From: Flagellimonas sp. HMM57
GTDB lineage: Bacteria; Bacteroidota; Bacteroidia; Flavobacteriales; Flavobacteriaceae
DNA length: 64,000 nt
Assembly: GCF_021390175.1 (NCBI RefSeq)
Contig: NZ_CP090004.1
Location: 3,091,001 to 3,155,000, forward strand
Reading direction: 5' to 3'
In this document: positions 52,843 through 61,720 of the stretch, in pieces
Position numbering within the stretch: the stretch's first letter is position 1
Layout: each line of letters starts with the position of its first letter
The notes under the pieces: generated by a model
Told to the model about the DNA's origin: nothing
The model's input: only the letters and a program-made list of their open reading frames with translations
Database searches by the model: none
Position numbers and translations under genes: made by a program

Positions 52843-54510
52843 ATGAGCCAAATAGACTATATCACCATCATTGTGTTTTCGCTTCTCATTGTAGGGGCCG
52901 GTTTGGCTTTTCGTAAGAGCGGTACAGATATGAAATCCTATTTTGCGGCAGGTGGAGCTGTTCCATGGCCTATTAGTGGGCTGTCACTGTTTATGAGTTT
53001 TTTCTCAGCAGGTACTTTTGTGGTTTGGGGTTCCATTGCCTATGAGTTGGGATGGGTTGCTATTACTACCCAAATGGCGATGTGTATTGGAGGATTTTTG
53101 GTAGCCTATTTCATAGCACCTGCTTGGCGAAAAACAAATAGCCTTACCACTGCCGAATTTGTGAGGAAACGTTTGGGTGAAAAAAGCCAGAAATTTTATA
53201 CTTATATCATCCTCTTTTTGTCCTTGGGATATGCAGGTTCCTTCCTTTATCCTGTTGCAAAGATCATCAATGTATCCACAGGTTTTCCAATTGATGCTTG
53301 CGTTATCGTTTTAGGACTACTGATTCTCTTGTACACTGTAGTGGGTGGGTTGTGGGCAGTTATGATTACGGATGTGTTACAGTTTGTCATTTTGACCGCT
53401 GCTGTGATTATTGTAGTCTATTTGTCCTTTCAAGAAGTTGGAGGAATCAGTCAATTTGTAGAGAAAGCCCCTGAAAATTTCTTTGATTGGACGAGTGGAG
53501 AGTATTCGTGGTGGTTCATTGTTGGTTTTGTGGTCTATAGTACCATTTTTATAGGAGGGAATTGGGCTTACGTACAACGATATACTAGCGTAAAAGATAC
53601 GAAAAGTGCCAAAAAAGTGGGACTCACCTTTGGATGGCTATATCTGCTGTGCCCATTTATTTGGATGTTGCCCCCAATGGTCTATAAAGTGTTGAACCCG
53701 CAACTGAGTGGGCTTGAAAACGAAGGCGCTTACCTTTTAATGTGTAAACAAGTGCTTCCAATGGGTATGTTGGGATTGATGCTAGGTGGAATGGTCTTTG
53801 CCACCGCAAGCTCTGTCAATACAACTCTGAATTTAGCGGCCTCAGTAATCACCAATGACATTTTCAGGGTCATACGGCCCAAAGCATCTCTTAAATCAAC
53901 CATGTTTGTGGCTAAGCTATCCACTGTTTTGTTCGGTATCGGAACCATAATAGTGGCCCTATTGGTTCCCGCAGCAGGTGGTATTGTGAATGTCGTATTG
54001 AGTATTGGTGCTTTAACTGGATGTGCCTTGTACGGACCACCGATATGGGCCTGTTTTTCAAAACGGCATACAGGCAATTCCATCTTATGGATAACGATTA
54101 TAAGTCTGATTATCAATATAGGCTTGAAATTTCTTGCAGAACCTCTGTTCGGTGCACCGTTATCAAGGGCTAATGAGATGTTGTTCGGGGCCATTCAACC
54201 ACTATTGTTTTTGGCTGTATATGAGCTATTTGCATGGTATAAAGACAAAGAAAGCGAACAATACCATGAGTTTAAAACGATGATTGGAGTTACCCAAGTG
54301 GTGGATATTGAAGAGAGTGAACAGAATACTTTTGGATTGAAGGTTTTGGGTGTCACTTTGGCCATGGTAGGAATCTTGGTGATGGTACTTGGAAGCATAG
54401 CAAAAGAATCTCGGGGAATCGTTTTGACTGTAGGTTTGATAATACTGATAGTATCGGCTTTTATCCATCCAAAAATGAAAATAAAGACACTTTTAAAACA
54501 TAATCAATGA
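52843..54510 (+). CDS. Sodium/solute symporter (SSS family)
   Basis: 555 residues with about 13-14 transmembrane helices. SSS family blocks are visible: GAGLAFRKSGTDMKSYFAAG at the start (as in many sugar symporters), GGLWAVMITDVLQFVIL, GNWAYVQRYTSVKDTKSAKK and FATASSVNTTLNLAASVITND. It would take a monosaccharide or sugar acid, released by the locus enzymes, across the inner membrane with sodium. It lies between the GH9-like gene and the FAD oxidoreductase gene in the same direction. Confidence 0.93.
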   Translation: MSQIDYITIIVFSLLIVGAGLAFRKSGTDMKSYFAAGGAVPWPISGLSLFMSFFSAGTFVVWGSIAYELGWVAITTQMAMCIGGFLVAYFIAPAWRKTNSLTTAEFVRKRLGEKSQKFYTYIILFLSLGYAGSFLYPVAKIINVSTGFPIDACVIVLGLLILLYTVVGGLWAVMITDVLQFVILTAAVIIVVYLSFQEVGGISQFVEKAPENFFDWTSGEYSWWFIVGFVVYSTIFIGGNWAYVQRYTSVKDTKSAKKVGLTFGWLYLLCPFIWMLPPMVYKVLNPQLSGLENEGAYLLMCKQVLPMGMLGLMLGGMVFATASSVNTTLNLAASVITNDIFRVIRPKASLKSTMFVAKLSTVLFGIGTIIVALLVPAAGGIVNVVLSIGALTGCALYGPPIWACFSKRHTGNSILWITIISLIINIGLKFLAEPLFGAPLSRANEMLFGAIQPLLFLAVYELFAWYKDKESEQYHEFKTMIGVTQVVDIEESEQNTFGLKVLGVTLAMVGILVMVLGSIAKESRGIVLTVGLIILIVSAFIHPKMKIKTLLKHNQ

Positions 54511-54579
54511 TTATCCTATAAAAAGGGTATGAGATGGAAATATTATAGAACAACTGAGCATTAAGTAGTAGATAATAGA

Positions 54580-56870
54580 ATGATCAAAAAAGAATTTGAG
54601 AAATCGAGAGATAATAAGCAGAATATAATTGAGGCCGATTTTGTTGTTGTTGGAGGGGCTTGTCAGGTGTGTGTGCTGCGGTAGTTGCTGCCAGAGATAA
54701 CTTGAAAGTTGTTTTGGTCCAGGATAGGCCTGTTTTGGGGGGAAACTCCTCAAGTGAGGTAAGGCTTTGGGCATTGGGAGCAACATCCCACATGGGCAAC
54801 AACAATAGATGGTCCCGTGAAGGAGGATTTATCAATGAAGTTTTATTGGATAACCTCTATCGTAACAAAGAAGGAAACCCACTTGTTTTTGATACGATTT
54901 TGCTTGAAAAAGTTTATGAAGAGTCCAACATACAGTTGTTGCTGAATACAGCTGTTTACGATGTAACGAAATCGGATGATAAAAATATCGGACAGGTTAA
55001 AGCATTTTGTAGCCAAAACTCCACAACATATATATTGAAAGCACCGCTTTTCTGTGATGCTTCGGGTGATGGAATCGTGGCCTTTAAGGCAGGAGCTTCA
55101 TTTCGTATGGGTGCTGAAACTGCGGAAGAATTTGATGAGCAATTTGCCCCAAACATTGAGGACTATGGAAATCTATTAGGGCACTCACTCTATTTTTATT
55201 CCAAAGATGTAGGTAAACCTGTTGAATACGTACCGCCTTCATTTGCGATAGACAATGCTGGAGAATTACCACGTATAAAAAACTATCAACTTAACGAGCA
55301 TGGTTGTAAACTTTGGTGGGTAGAATATGGTGGACGATTGGATACAGTGCATCAGTCAGAAGAAATAAAATTTGAGCTCTGGAAGGTTGTCTACGGTATT
55401 TGGGACTATGTAAAGAATAGCGGTAAGTATCCCGAAGCGGAAAACCTCACATTGGAATGGGTAGGAACTATTCCAGGAAAAAGAGAAAGTAGAAGGTTCG
55501 AGGGAGACTTTGTGCTGACCCAAAAAGATATTATTGAGCAACGGGATTATTATGATAGCGTGGCTTTTGGGGGCTGGGCCATGGACCTTCACCCTGCTGA
55601 TGGTGTATACAGTGAGCATAATTCCTGTACCCAATGGCATAGTAAAGGAGTGTATTCCATTCCCTATCGATGCTATTACAGCAAAGACATTGAGAACCTT
55701 TTCTTTGCAGGAAGAATTATCAGTGCGTCACACGTAGCATTCGGTTCATCAAGAGTAATGCTCACCTGTGCCCATGGTGCACAGGCAGTCGGTAAAGCGG
55801 CTGCAATTTGTATCAAAAATAATTGGTTGCCTAGAGTGTTGTCCGAAGAAGAGAAGATCGGCATGCTACAAATGGAGTTGAATCGGGATGGCCAAAGTAT
55901 TCCTAGATTGGAAACCGAAGATTCACAAGATTTAGCCCAGTCTGCCTCATTGGTGGCTTCCTCGGAACTAAGTTTGAGTACAATGAACAGTTCGAAAGAA
56001 TGGCAAGCACTCACGGTAAGTACTGCACAGTTGTTACCATTGAAATCAAACACGAAATATAGCTTCACAGGTAAATTACGAGCAAAAGAAAATACAACAG
56101 TAACCATAACATTAAAGCATAGTTCATCTAAAAAGCACTATACTCCTGATGTGGAATTGGAATCCAAAAGCTTTCAGTTGCATGAAAGCGAACAGGAAAT
56201 CACGTTCACAAGCGAAAAGGAATTGGATTCTGACGGCTATGTCTACCTATGTTTCATGAAGAATGAAGTAGTGGAAATAGCGTTGTCAGATGAAAGATTT
56301 TCGGGAGTTATGACCGTGCAGCATAAGGTGAATCCGGCCGTATCAAACTATGGAATACAAGAACCGCCTGAAGGTATCGGGGTTGATACCTTTGAATTCT
56401 GGACCCCGCAAAGATTTCCAAAAGGAAAAAACTTGGCTCTGGACATTACCCCTCCAATACAAGGCTTTTTTACGGAAAATCTAAAGAATCAGCAGTTGAG
56501 GCCAACCTCATGCGGAAATACAAACGTATGGCTGTCTGACATTGATGATAAAAACCCAAAACTCAGTTTGCAATGGGACAAAAAACAGACCATAGGGCGA
56601 ATTAAACTCTTTTTCGATTCGGACTATGACAATGCGCTCGAATCCATTTTAATGACGCATCCAAAGTCTGTCACCACATTTATGCAATCTGATTATGAAA
56701 TACATGATGCCGAGGGAAATGTGATTTTTTCAAAAAATAATAATTACCAAGCCATCAATACCATCGAACTGGACAATCCTATCCAGACAGATGCGATTTC
56801 TGTAGTGTTTAAGAAAAGTGAAAAACACATACCCGTTGCATTGTTTAAGGTTGCCGTATACCCTTCTTAG
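54580..56870 (+). CDS. FAD-dependent oxidoreductase (FAD_oxidored family), frameshift in the dinucleotide-binding motif
   Basis: The natural start is the ATG at 54580: MIKKEFEKSRDNKQNIIEAD then FVVVGG. In the next codons the frame shifts at the run GGGG (54654-54657); the frame ending at 54684 stops, while the frame from 54660 continues with LSGVCAAVVAARDNLKVVLV, completing the Rossmann GxGxxG motif. Adding one G restores a 764-residue protein. The body shows GGNSSSEVRLWALGA, LGHSLYFYSKDVG and SHVAFGSSRVMLTC, typical of FAD_oxidored proteins found in Bacteroidota glycan loci, followed by a beta-rich C-terminal half. It may oxidise a sugar or act on a side group. Either a real mutation or a homopolymer sequencing error. 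Confidence 0.85.
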
Positions 56871-56880
56871 AACAGTGTAC

Positions 56881-58062
56881 ATGATTAGTAGTGATTACAA
56901 AAAGCGTATCGTGGTAAACCGTAACCTATTTGGCCTAAAAGGTATTTTTCTTGTTTGTCTACTTGTAGCTTGTGGTCAGAAAGAAAATGAGCTCAACCTA
57001 GGGGCCATGGTGCAACCAGTTTCAGACAATCATATAAAGATTAGTCAGGATTATCATATTTGGGGAGCCTCGGTAGTCAAGGGATACGATGGTAAATACC
57101 ATATGTATTATTCCAGATGGAAATATGAGTTGGGGCATATGGGTTGGGTTACTGATTCAGAGATTGCTTATGCGGTAGCTGATAAAGCTGAAGGACCTTA
57201 CGTAGATGTGAATGTGGCATTACCTGCAAGAGGGAAAGCGTTTTGGGACGGAACTACGACACACAACCCCAATATCATTAAAGTTGATGGACAGTACTAC
57301 CTATACTACATGGGCACGACTTCTTCGGTGGAAGCGGTACAACCCACTTCCATGAAGAACAAAGACTGGTGGATATATAGGAATAATCAAAGAATTGGGG
57401 TAGCATGGTCAGATAAACCGGAAGGTCCATGGAACAGATTTGATGAACCTGTTATTGACATTGATAAAGATCCAAAAGCTCTTGATGCACTTGCAGTGAA
57501 CAATCCTGCAGTGAACATAGGTCCAGATGGGAAAATATTCGCTGTGTACAAAGTGGTTGCAAAGACCGACGATTGGAAACCAGTGGACATGGAAAACAAT
57601 GATACTTGGCATGCTTCCAAAGGTGGTCGTGTACGTTTTCTTGCTGCTTTCGCCGATAGTCCACTTGGACCATTTACCAAGCATGAAGAACCCATTTTTG
57701 AACTGAAAGAATCAGAAGATGGTCACATGTTTGCCGAAGACCCCTACGTATGGAGTCAGGACGGAAAATACTATGCTCTTGTGACCGATATAAAAGGTCT
57801 ATTTACAGGGGATACCGGGGCTATTGCATTGATGGAATCGGATAATGGATACGATTGGGTACAATCAAAATATCCTTTGGTAGTGCCTGGAAAAATACTC
57901 AAGGCTGATGGTACCAGAACCGAGTATAAAATTGAACGACCACAGTTATTGGTCGAAGATGGTACCCCAACGTTCCTTTTTGGCGCATTAGGTATCACGG
58001 TTGATGGAGTGCACAGGGGACATGCCTGCAACTTGAGGATTCCATTGAACAGTTCAAAATAA
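56881..58062 (+). CDS. GH43-like five-bladed propeller lipoprotein, paralogue of 60558-61664
   Basis: 393 residues from the ATG at 56881, which gives a lipoprotein signal ending LLVACG; upstream codons overlap the oxidoreductase gene. Repeated propeller blades are visible: YHIWGASVVKGYDGKYHMYYSRW, THNPNIIKVDGQYYLYYMG, NNQRIGVAWSDKPEGPW, NNPAVNIGPDGKIFAVYK and EDPYVWSQDGKYYALV. This pattern is that of GH43/GH117-type hydrolases (furanosidase and related). The exact family cannot be decided. A close relative follows two genes later with the same blades, suggesting action on two linkages of the same glycan. Confidence 0.8.
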   Translation: MISSDYKKRIVVNRNLFGLKGIFLVCLLVACGQKENELNLGAMVQPVSDNHIKISQDYHIWGASVVKGYDGKYHMYYSRWKYELGHMGWVTDSEIAYAVADKAEGPYVDVNVALPARGKAFWDGTTTHNPNIIKVDGQYYLYYMGTTSSVEAVQPTSMKNKDWWIYRNNQRIGVAWSDKPEGPWNRFDEPVIDIDKDPKALDALAVNNPAVNIGPDGKIFAVYKVVAKTDDWKPVDMENNDTWHASKGGRVRFLAAFADSPLGPFTKHEEPIFELKESEDGHMFAEDPYVWSQDGKYYALVTDIKGLFTGDTGAIALMESDNGYDWVQSKYPLVVPGKILKADGTRTEYKIERPQLLVEDGTPTFLFGALGITVDGVHRGHACNLRIPLNSSK

Positions 58063-58167
58063 AAAGTCTAATAGTGTACAATTTCAAACGATGTACAGAA
58101 TTGTAGAAATCTATTTCGGAAAAATAAAAATGTATTAAGGATAAATAAAAAATCAAACTACTAATTA

Positions 58168-60549
58168 ATGAGAATCTACATAAAACAAATTAGTGCGACA
58201 GTTATTATTGCCATTATTTCAATATTAAGTGTCAATGCTCAAATTCCGGGATACAAATTGGTAAACGAACCTGTTGATATCAGTTCCGACTTTTTTGATT
58301 TTCAGAATACCTACTATTTTGCAGATAGTTTGGCCTCTTTTGACCCTAAAACGGGTATTGGGGAAATCAACTACAAACGCCATGAGTACAAAACAAGAAT
58401 AGCGTTCAACAATATGCTGGGCGTTTTGAAGCCTGTTACGCCCAATGAATTTCCTGATGCAGAGTACCCAGCATCGCCCAACAAGGCATTTGCCCTTGAA
58501 TTCGTGTCGGATAGAGCGGTACGATTGAAAGTATACAGTGGAGTTGATGCAACTCCGGACGAATCTTCATTGATGTTGGTCAATGGTACCGTGCCTAAGG
58601 CAAAACCATGGAAATACACATATAAATCTGGTGAGCACACCTATGCGAGCAAGCATGCGAAACTGGTTATTTCTGTATACCCATGGAAGGTGTCACTCTA
58701 TGATAATAAAGGAAAATTACTTACTTCAACCAGTCATCATGTGGACCATGCAGAGAATACCTACACGCCCGTAATGCCTTTTTCCTTTGTACAACGAGCA
58801 ACGGACTATTCGCGAAGCTTTAATGCTGCTTTTTCACTTTCGCCCAACGAGAAGATTTATGGATGTGGGGAATCCTATACCGAATTCAATAAAAGAGGAA
58901 GCAAAGTAGTATTGTTTTCTGATGATGCCAATGGTGTTCAGAATGAATCGAACTACAAACCTATTCCTTTTTTTATGAGTAGTCGGGGGTATGGCATGTT
59001 CATGCATACGTCTTCGCCCATTACTTGTGATTTTGGCAGATATTTTAGCGGTGTCAATGCGTTGATGGTCGGTGATGAGACTTTGGATTTGTTCATTTTC
59101 ATCGGAGATCCTAAAGAAGTACTTAATGAGTACACTGATCTCACTGGAAAGGCCCAAATGCCACCACTGTGGTCCTTTGGGTTTTGGATGAGCCGTATTT
59201 CTTACGCCAGTGAAGAGGAAGGTCGTGCCGTTGCAAAAAATCTGCGTAAGCATAAGATACCAAGCGATGTGATTCATTTCGACACGAATTGGTTCGAAGA
59301 AGATTGGCGATGTGATTATAAATTTTCAGAGAATCGTTTCGATGATTCGGAGGGCATGATCGCTGATTTCGATAAAGATGGATTCAAAACATGCCTATGG
59401 CAGCTTCCGTATTTTGTGCCTCACAATAAACTGTTCGATGAAATTGTAGGTAATGGCCTTCATGTAAAAAATGGAAAAGGAAATGTGCCTTACAATGATG
59501 CCGTGCTGGATTTTTCCAATCCCAAAACTGTGGAATGGTACCAAGGTAAAATAGGAAGATTACTTGAACTTGGAGTAGGTGCGATTAAAGTTGATTTTGG
59601 TGAAGCAGCTCCCTATACTGGGATTTATGCTTCGGGCAAAACTGGGTTTTATGAGCATAATTTATACCCATTACGATACAACAAAGCCGTAGCAGAAATC
59701 ACTCAAGAAATAAAAGGAGAGCAGATTATGTGGGCACGTAGTGCTTGGGCGGGGAGTCAACGTTATCCGGTACACTGGGGTGGAGATCCTGCCAATACAA
59801 ATACGGCCATGGCCGCTACATTAAGGGGAGGACTATCCATAGGGCTTAGCGGTTTTTCATTCTGGAGTCACGATATTGGAGGTTTTGTTCACCCTTGTCC
59901 TGAAGATTTATATAGGAGATGGACTCCTTTCGGGATGCTTACATCCCATACGCGTTCCCATGGTTTTCCACCAACTGAGCCTTGGGAGTATGGAGAGCCG
60001 TTTCTCTCACAATTTAGGAACGCCGCGAATATGCGCTACCAGTTGATGCCATACATCTATGCACAGGCTAAAAAATGTACCGAAACCGGATTGCCCATGA
60101 TGCGTGCACTTTTTGTTGAATTTCCAGATGACCCGGGAACTTGGTTGGTGGATGACGAATACCTGTTCGGTGAAGACATCTTGGTTGCTCCTTTATTCGA
60201 AGAGATCAAAGAACGAAGCATATACCTGCCTGAAGGAAAGTGGATAGACTATCAAACTGGAAAAGTTTATGATAAAGGATGGCACACGATTACAGCAGGA
60301 GAAATACCTGTCGTTATGTTGGTTCGGGATAATACGATTATTCCACATATCAAGCTTGCGCAATCGACCAAATTTATGGACTGGTCCAAAATTGACCTGA
60401 AAGTGTACAGTACAGGAGGCGCTAACTCCAATGGAGATATCTGCTTGCCAGAGGATGACAAACTGATTGAAATTTCCGCTACAAAAAGTGAAAATTCTTG
60501 GACCTTGAATAAAAACGGAGTAAATACCAAATTTAAAATCATACAATAA
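58168..60549 (+). CDS. GH31-family alpha-glycosidase, secreted
   Basis: 793 residues with a signal peptide ending SVNAQ. GH31 features: N-terminal beta domain (about 40-250; NEKIYGCGESYTEFNKRG), barrel (WSFGFWMSRISYASEEEG; DVIHFDTNWFEEDW), nucleophile D476 in AIKVDFGEAAPYTG and acid/base D540 in HWGGDPANT, followed by GFSFWSHDIGGF. The layout is closest to the YicI-like alpha-xylosidase group, but family members also act on other alpha-linked sugars. It would act in the periplasm on imported oligosaccharides. It lies between the two GH43-like genes. Confidence 0.93.
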   Translation: MRIYIKQISATVIIAIISILSVNAQIPGYKLVNEPVDISSDFFDFQNTYYFADSLASFDPKTGIGEINYKRHEYKTRIAFNNMLGVLKPVTPNEFPDAEYPASPNKAFALEFVSDRAVRLKVYSGVDATPDESSLMLVNGTVPKAKPWKYTYKSGEHTYASKHAKLVISVYPWKVSLYDNKGKLLTSTSHHVDHAENTYTPVMPFSFVQRATDYSRSFNAAFSLSPNEKIYGCGESYTEFNKRGSKVVLFSDDANGVQNESNYKPIPFFMSSRGYGMFMHTSSPITCDFGRYFSGVNALMVGDETLDLFIFIGDPKEVLNEYTDLTGKAQMPPLWSFGFWMSRISYASEEEGRAVAKNLRKHKIPSDVIHFDTNWFEEDWRCDYKFSENRFDDSEGMIADFDKDGFKTCLWQLPYFVPHNKLFDEIVGNGLHVKNGKGNVPYNDAVLDFSNPKTVEWYQGKIGRLLELGVGAIKVDFGEAAPYTGIYASGKTGFYEHNLYPLRYNKAVAEITQEIKGEQIMWARSAWAGSQRYPVHWGGDPANTNTAMAATLRGGLSIGLSGFSFWSHDIGGFVHPCPEDLYRRWTPFGMLTSHTRSHGFPPTEPWEYGEPFLSQFRNAANMRYQLMPYIYAQAKKCTETGLPMMRALFVEFPDDPGTWLVDDEYLFGEDILVAPLFEEIKERSIYLPEGKWIDYQTGKVYDKGWHTITAGEIPVVMLVRDNTIIPHIKLAQSTKFMDWSKIDLKVYSTGGANSNGDICLPEDDKLIEISATKSENSWTLNKNGVNTKFKIIQ

Positions 60550-60557
60550 TCAATCAA

Positions 60558-61664
60558 ATGAGACTAGCTATTATTTGTATCCTTACAGTAGTATTATCCT
60601 CTTGCCAACCAAAAAAAGAAAAAGAACCAGCTAAAGAGTTTGCTCTCGAATTTGGTGCTGCACCCAGTACCGCTGTATTCAAAGACAGCACATATAGTAT
60701 TTGGGGAGCTACGCTTACTAAAGGAAATGACGGATTGTATCATATGTTCTATTCCCGATGGCTTAAATCTTTGGGCAGTGCATGGACAACGCATTCAGAG
60801 ATTGCACATGCCGTTTCTGAGTCTCCTTTTGGTCCTTTTGAACATAAAGATGTAGCACTTCCACCGAGAGGAGCTGAATATTGGGATGGTCTTTGTACGC
60901 ACAACCCCACAATCCATAAGTTTGGCGATACGTATTATCTCTACTATATGGGAAATACGGGAGATGGAATCAATTATTCCACGCCAACAAAAGGAAAATT
61001 GAATTGGGTGCATCGTAACAATCAACGTATTGGTGTAGCGGTTGCTAAGGATCCAAATGGTCCATGGGAGCGAATGGATGTACCATTGGTAGATGTGGGC
61101 AAAGATTCTACATCCATAGATGCGTTATGTGTAACCAACCCTTCGGTAACCCAAGGCTCAGATGGGAAATTTTTGATGGTCTACAAAGCAGTAGGTAAAA
61201 AGAGACCGGGTGTCTTCGGAGGACCTGTTGTACATTGCGTGGCTACATCAGACTCCCCGACGGGACCATTCAAGAAACACCCTGATCCAATATTCACTGT
61301 TGAGGGAAGTGACTTTCCCGCAGAGGATCCGTCAATTTATTATTACAAAGGTAAATACAGGGCCATTGTTAAAGATGTACGCGGAGATTTTACTGGTATA
61401 TGGAACACACTGGCATGTTTTGAATCAGAAAATGGAATTGACTGGCAACTGTCAGCTAACCCCCTGGCCTCTAAAAGGCAAATTAAGTGGGAAGATGGAG
61501 AAATTGAAGAGGTTGAATTGCTCGAGCGTCCTCAAGTGTATATGGAAAACGGGGAGCCTAAACTAGTACTATGTGCTGTTAAAACGACAACTGCAGAAGG
61601 CCATGAAGACCTAAGAAATGTGCAAATACCTCTGATTATCGGAGAGAAGATACTAAATAAATAA
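60558..61664 (+). CDS. GH43-like five-bladed propeller lipoprotein, second paralogue
   Basis: 368 residues; lipoprotein signal ICILTVVLSSC. The blade motifs match the other paralogue (56881-58062): YSIWGATLTKGNDGLYHMFYSRW, THNPTIHKFGDTYYLYYMG, NNQRIGVAVAKDPNGPW, NPSVTQGSDGKFLMVYK and EDPSIYYYKGKYRAIVKD. It begins 8 bp after the GH31 gene. Two diverged copies in one locus suggest neofunctionalisation. No exact GH family assigned. Confidence 0.8.
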   Translation: MRLAIICILTVVLSSCQPKKEKEPAKEFALEFGAAPSTAVFKDSTYSIWGATLTKGNDGLYHMFYSRWLKSLGSAWTTHSEIAHAVSESPFGPFEHKDVALPPRGAEYWDGLCTHNPTIHKFGDTYYLYYMGNTGDGINYSTPTKGKLNWVHRNNQRIGVAVAKDPNGPWERMDVPLVDVGKDSTSIDALCVTNPSVTQGSDGKFLMVYKAVGKKRPGVFGGPVVHCVATSDSPTGPFKKHPDPIFTVEGSDFPAEDPSIYYYKGKYRAIVKDVRGDFTGIWNTLACFESENGIDWQLSANPLASKRQIKWEDGEIEEVELLERPQVYMENGEPKLVLCAVKTTTAEGHEDLRNVQIPLIIGEKILNK

Positions 61665-61720
61665 TGGAATTCTAGAAGTGTAGTGATCCTACCGGGGTTT
61701 AACTCAATTATAAAGACAAG

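Noticed and set aside
54595..55272. Several minus-strand frames in the oxidoreductase gene
   Set aside because: Shadows of the plus-strand gene; no recognisable product.
56818..56880. Upstream extension of the first GH43-like gene
   Set aside because: It overlaps the end of the oxidoreductase gene, and the lipoprotein signal begins after the ATG at 56881.
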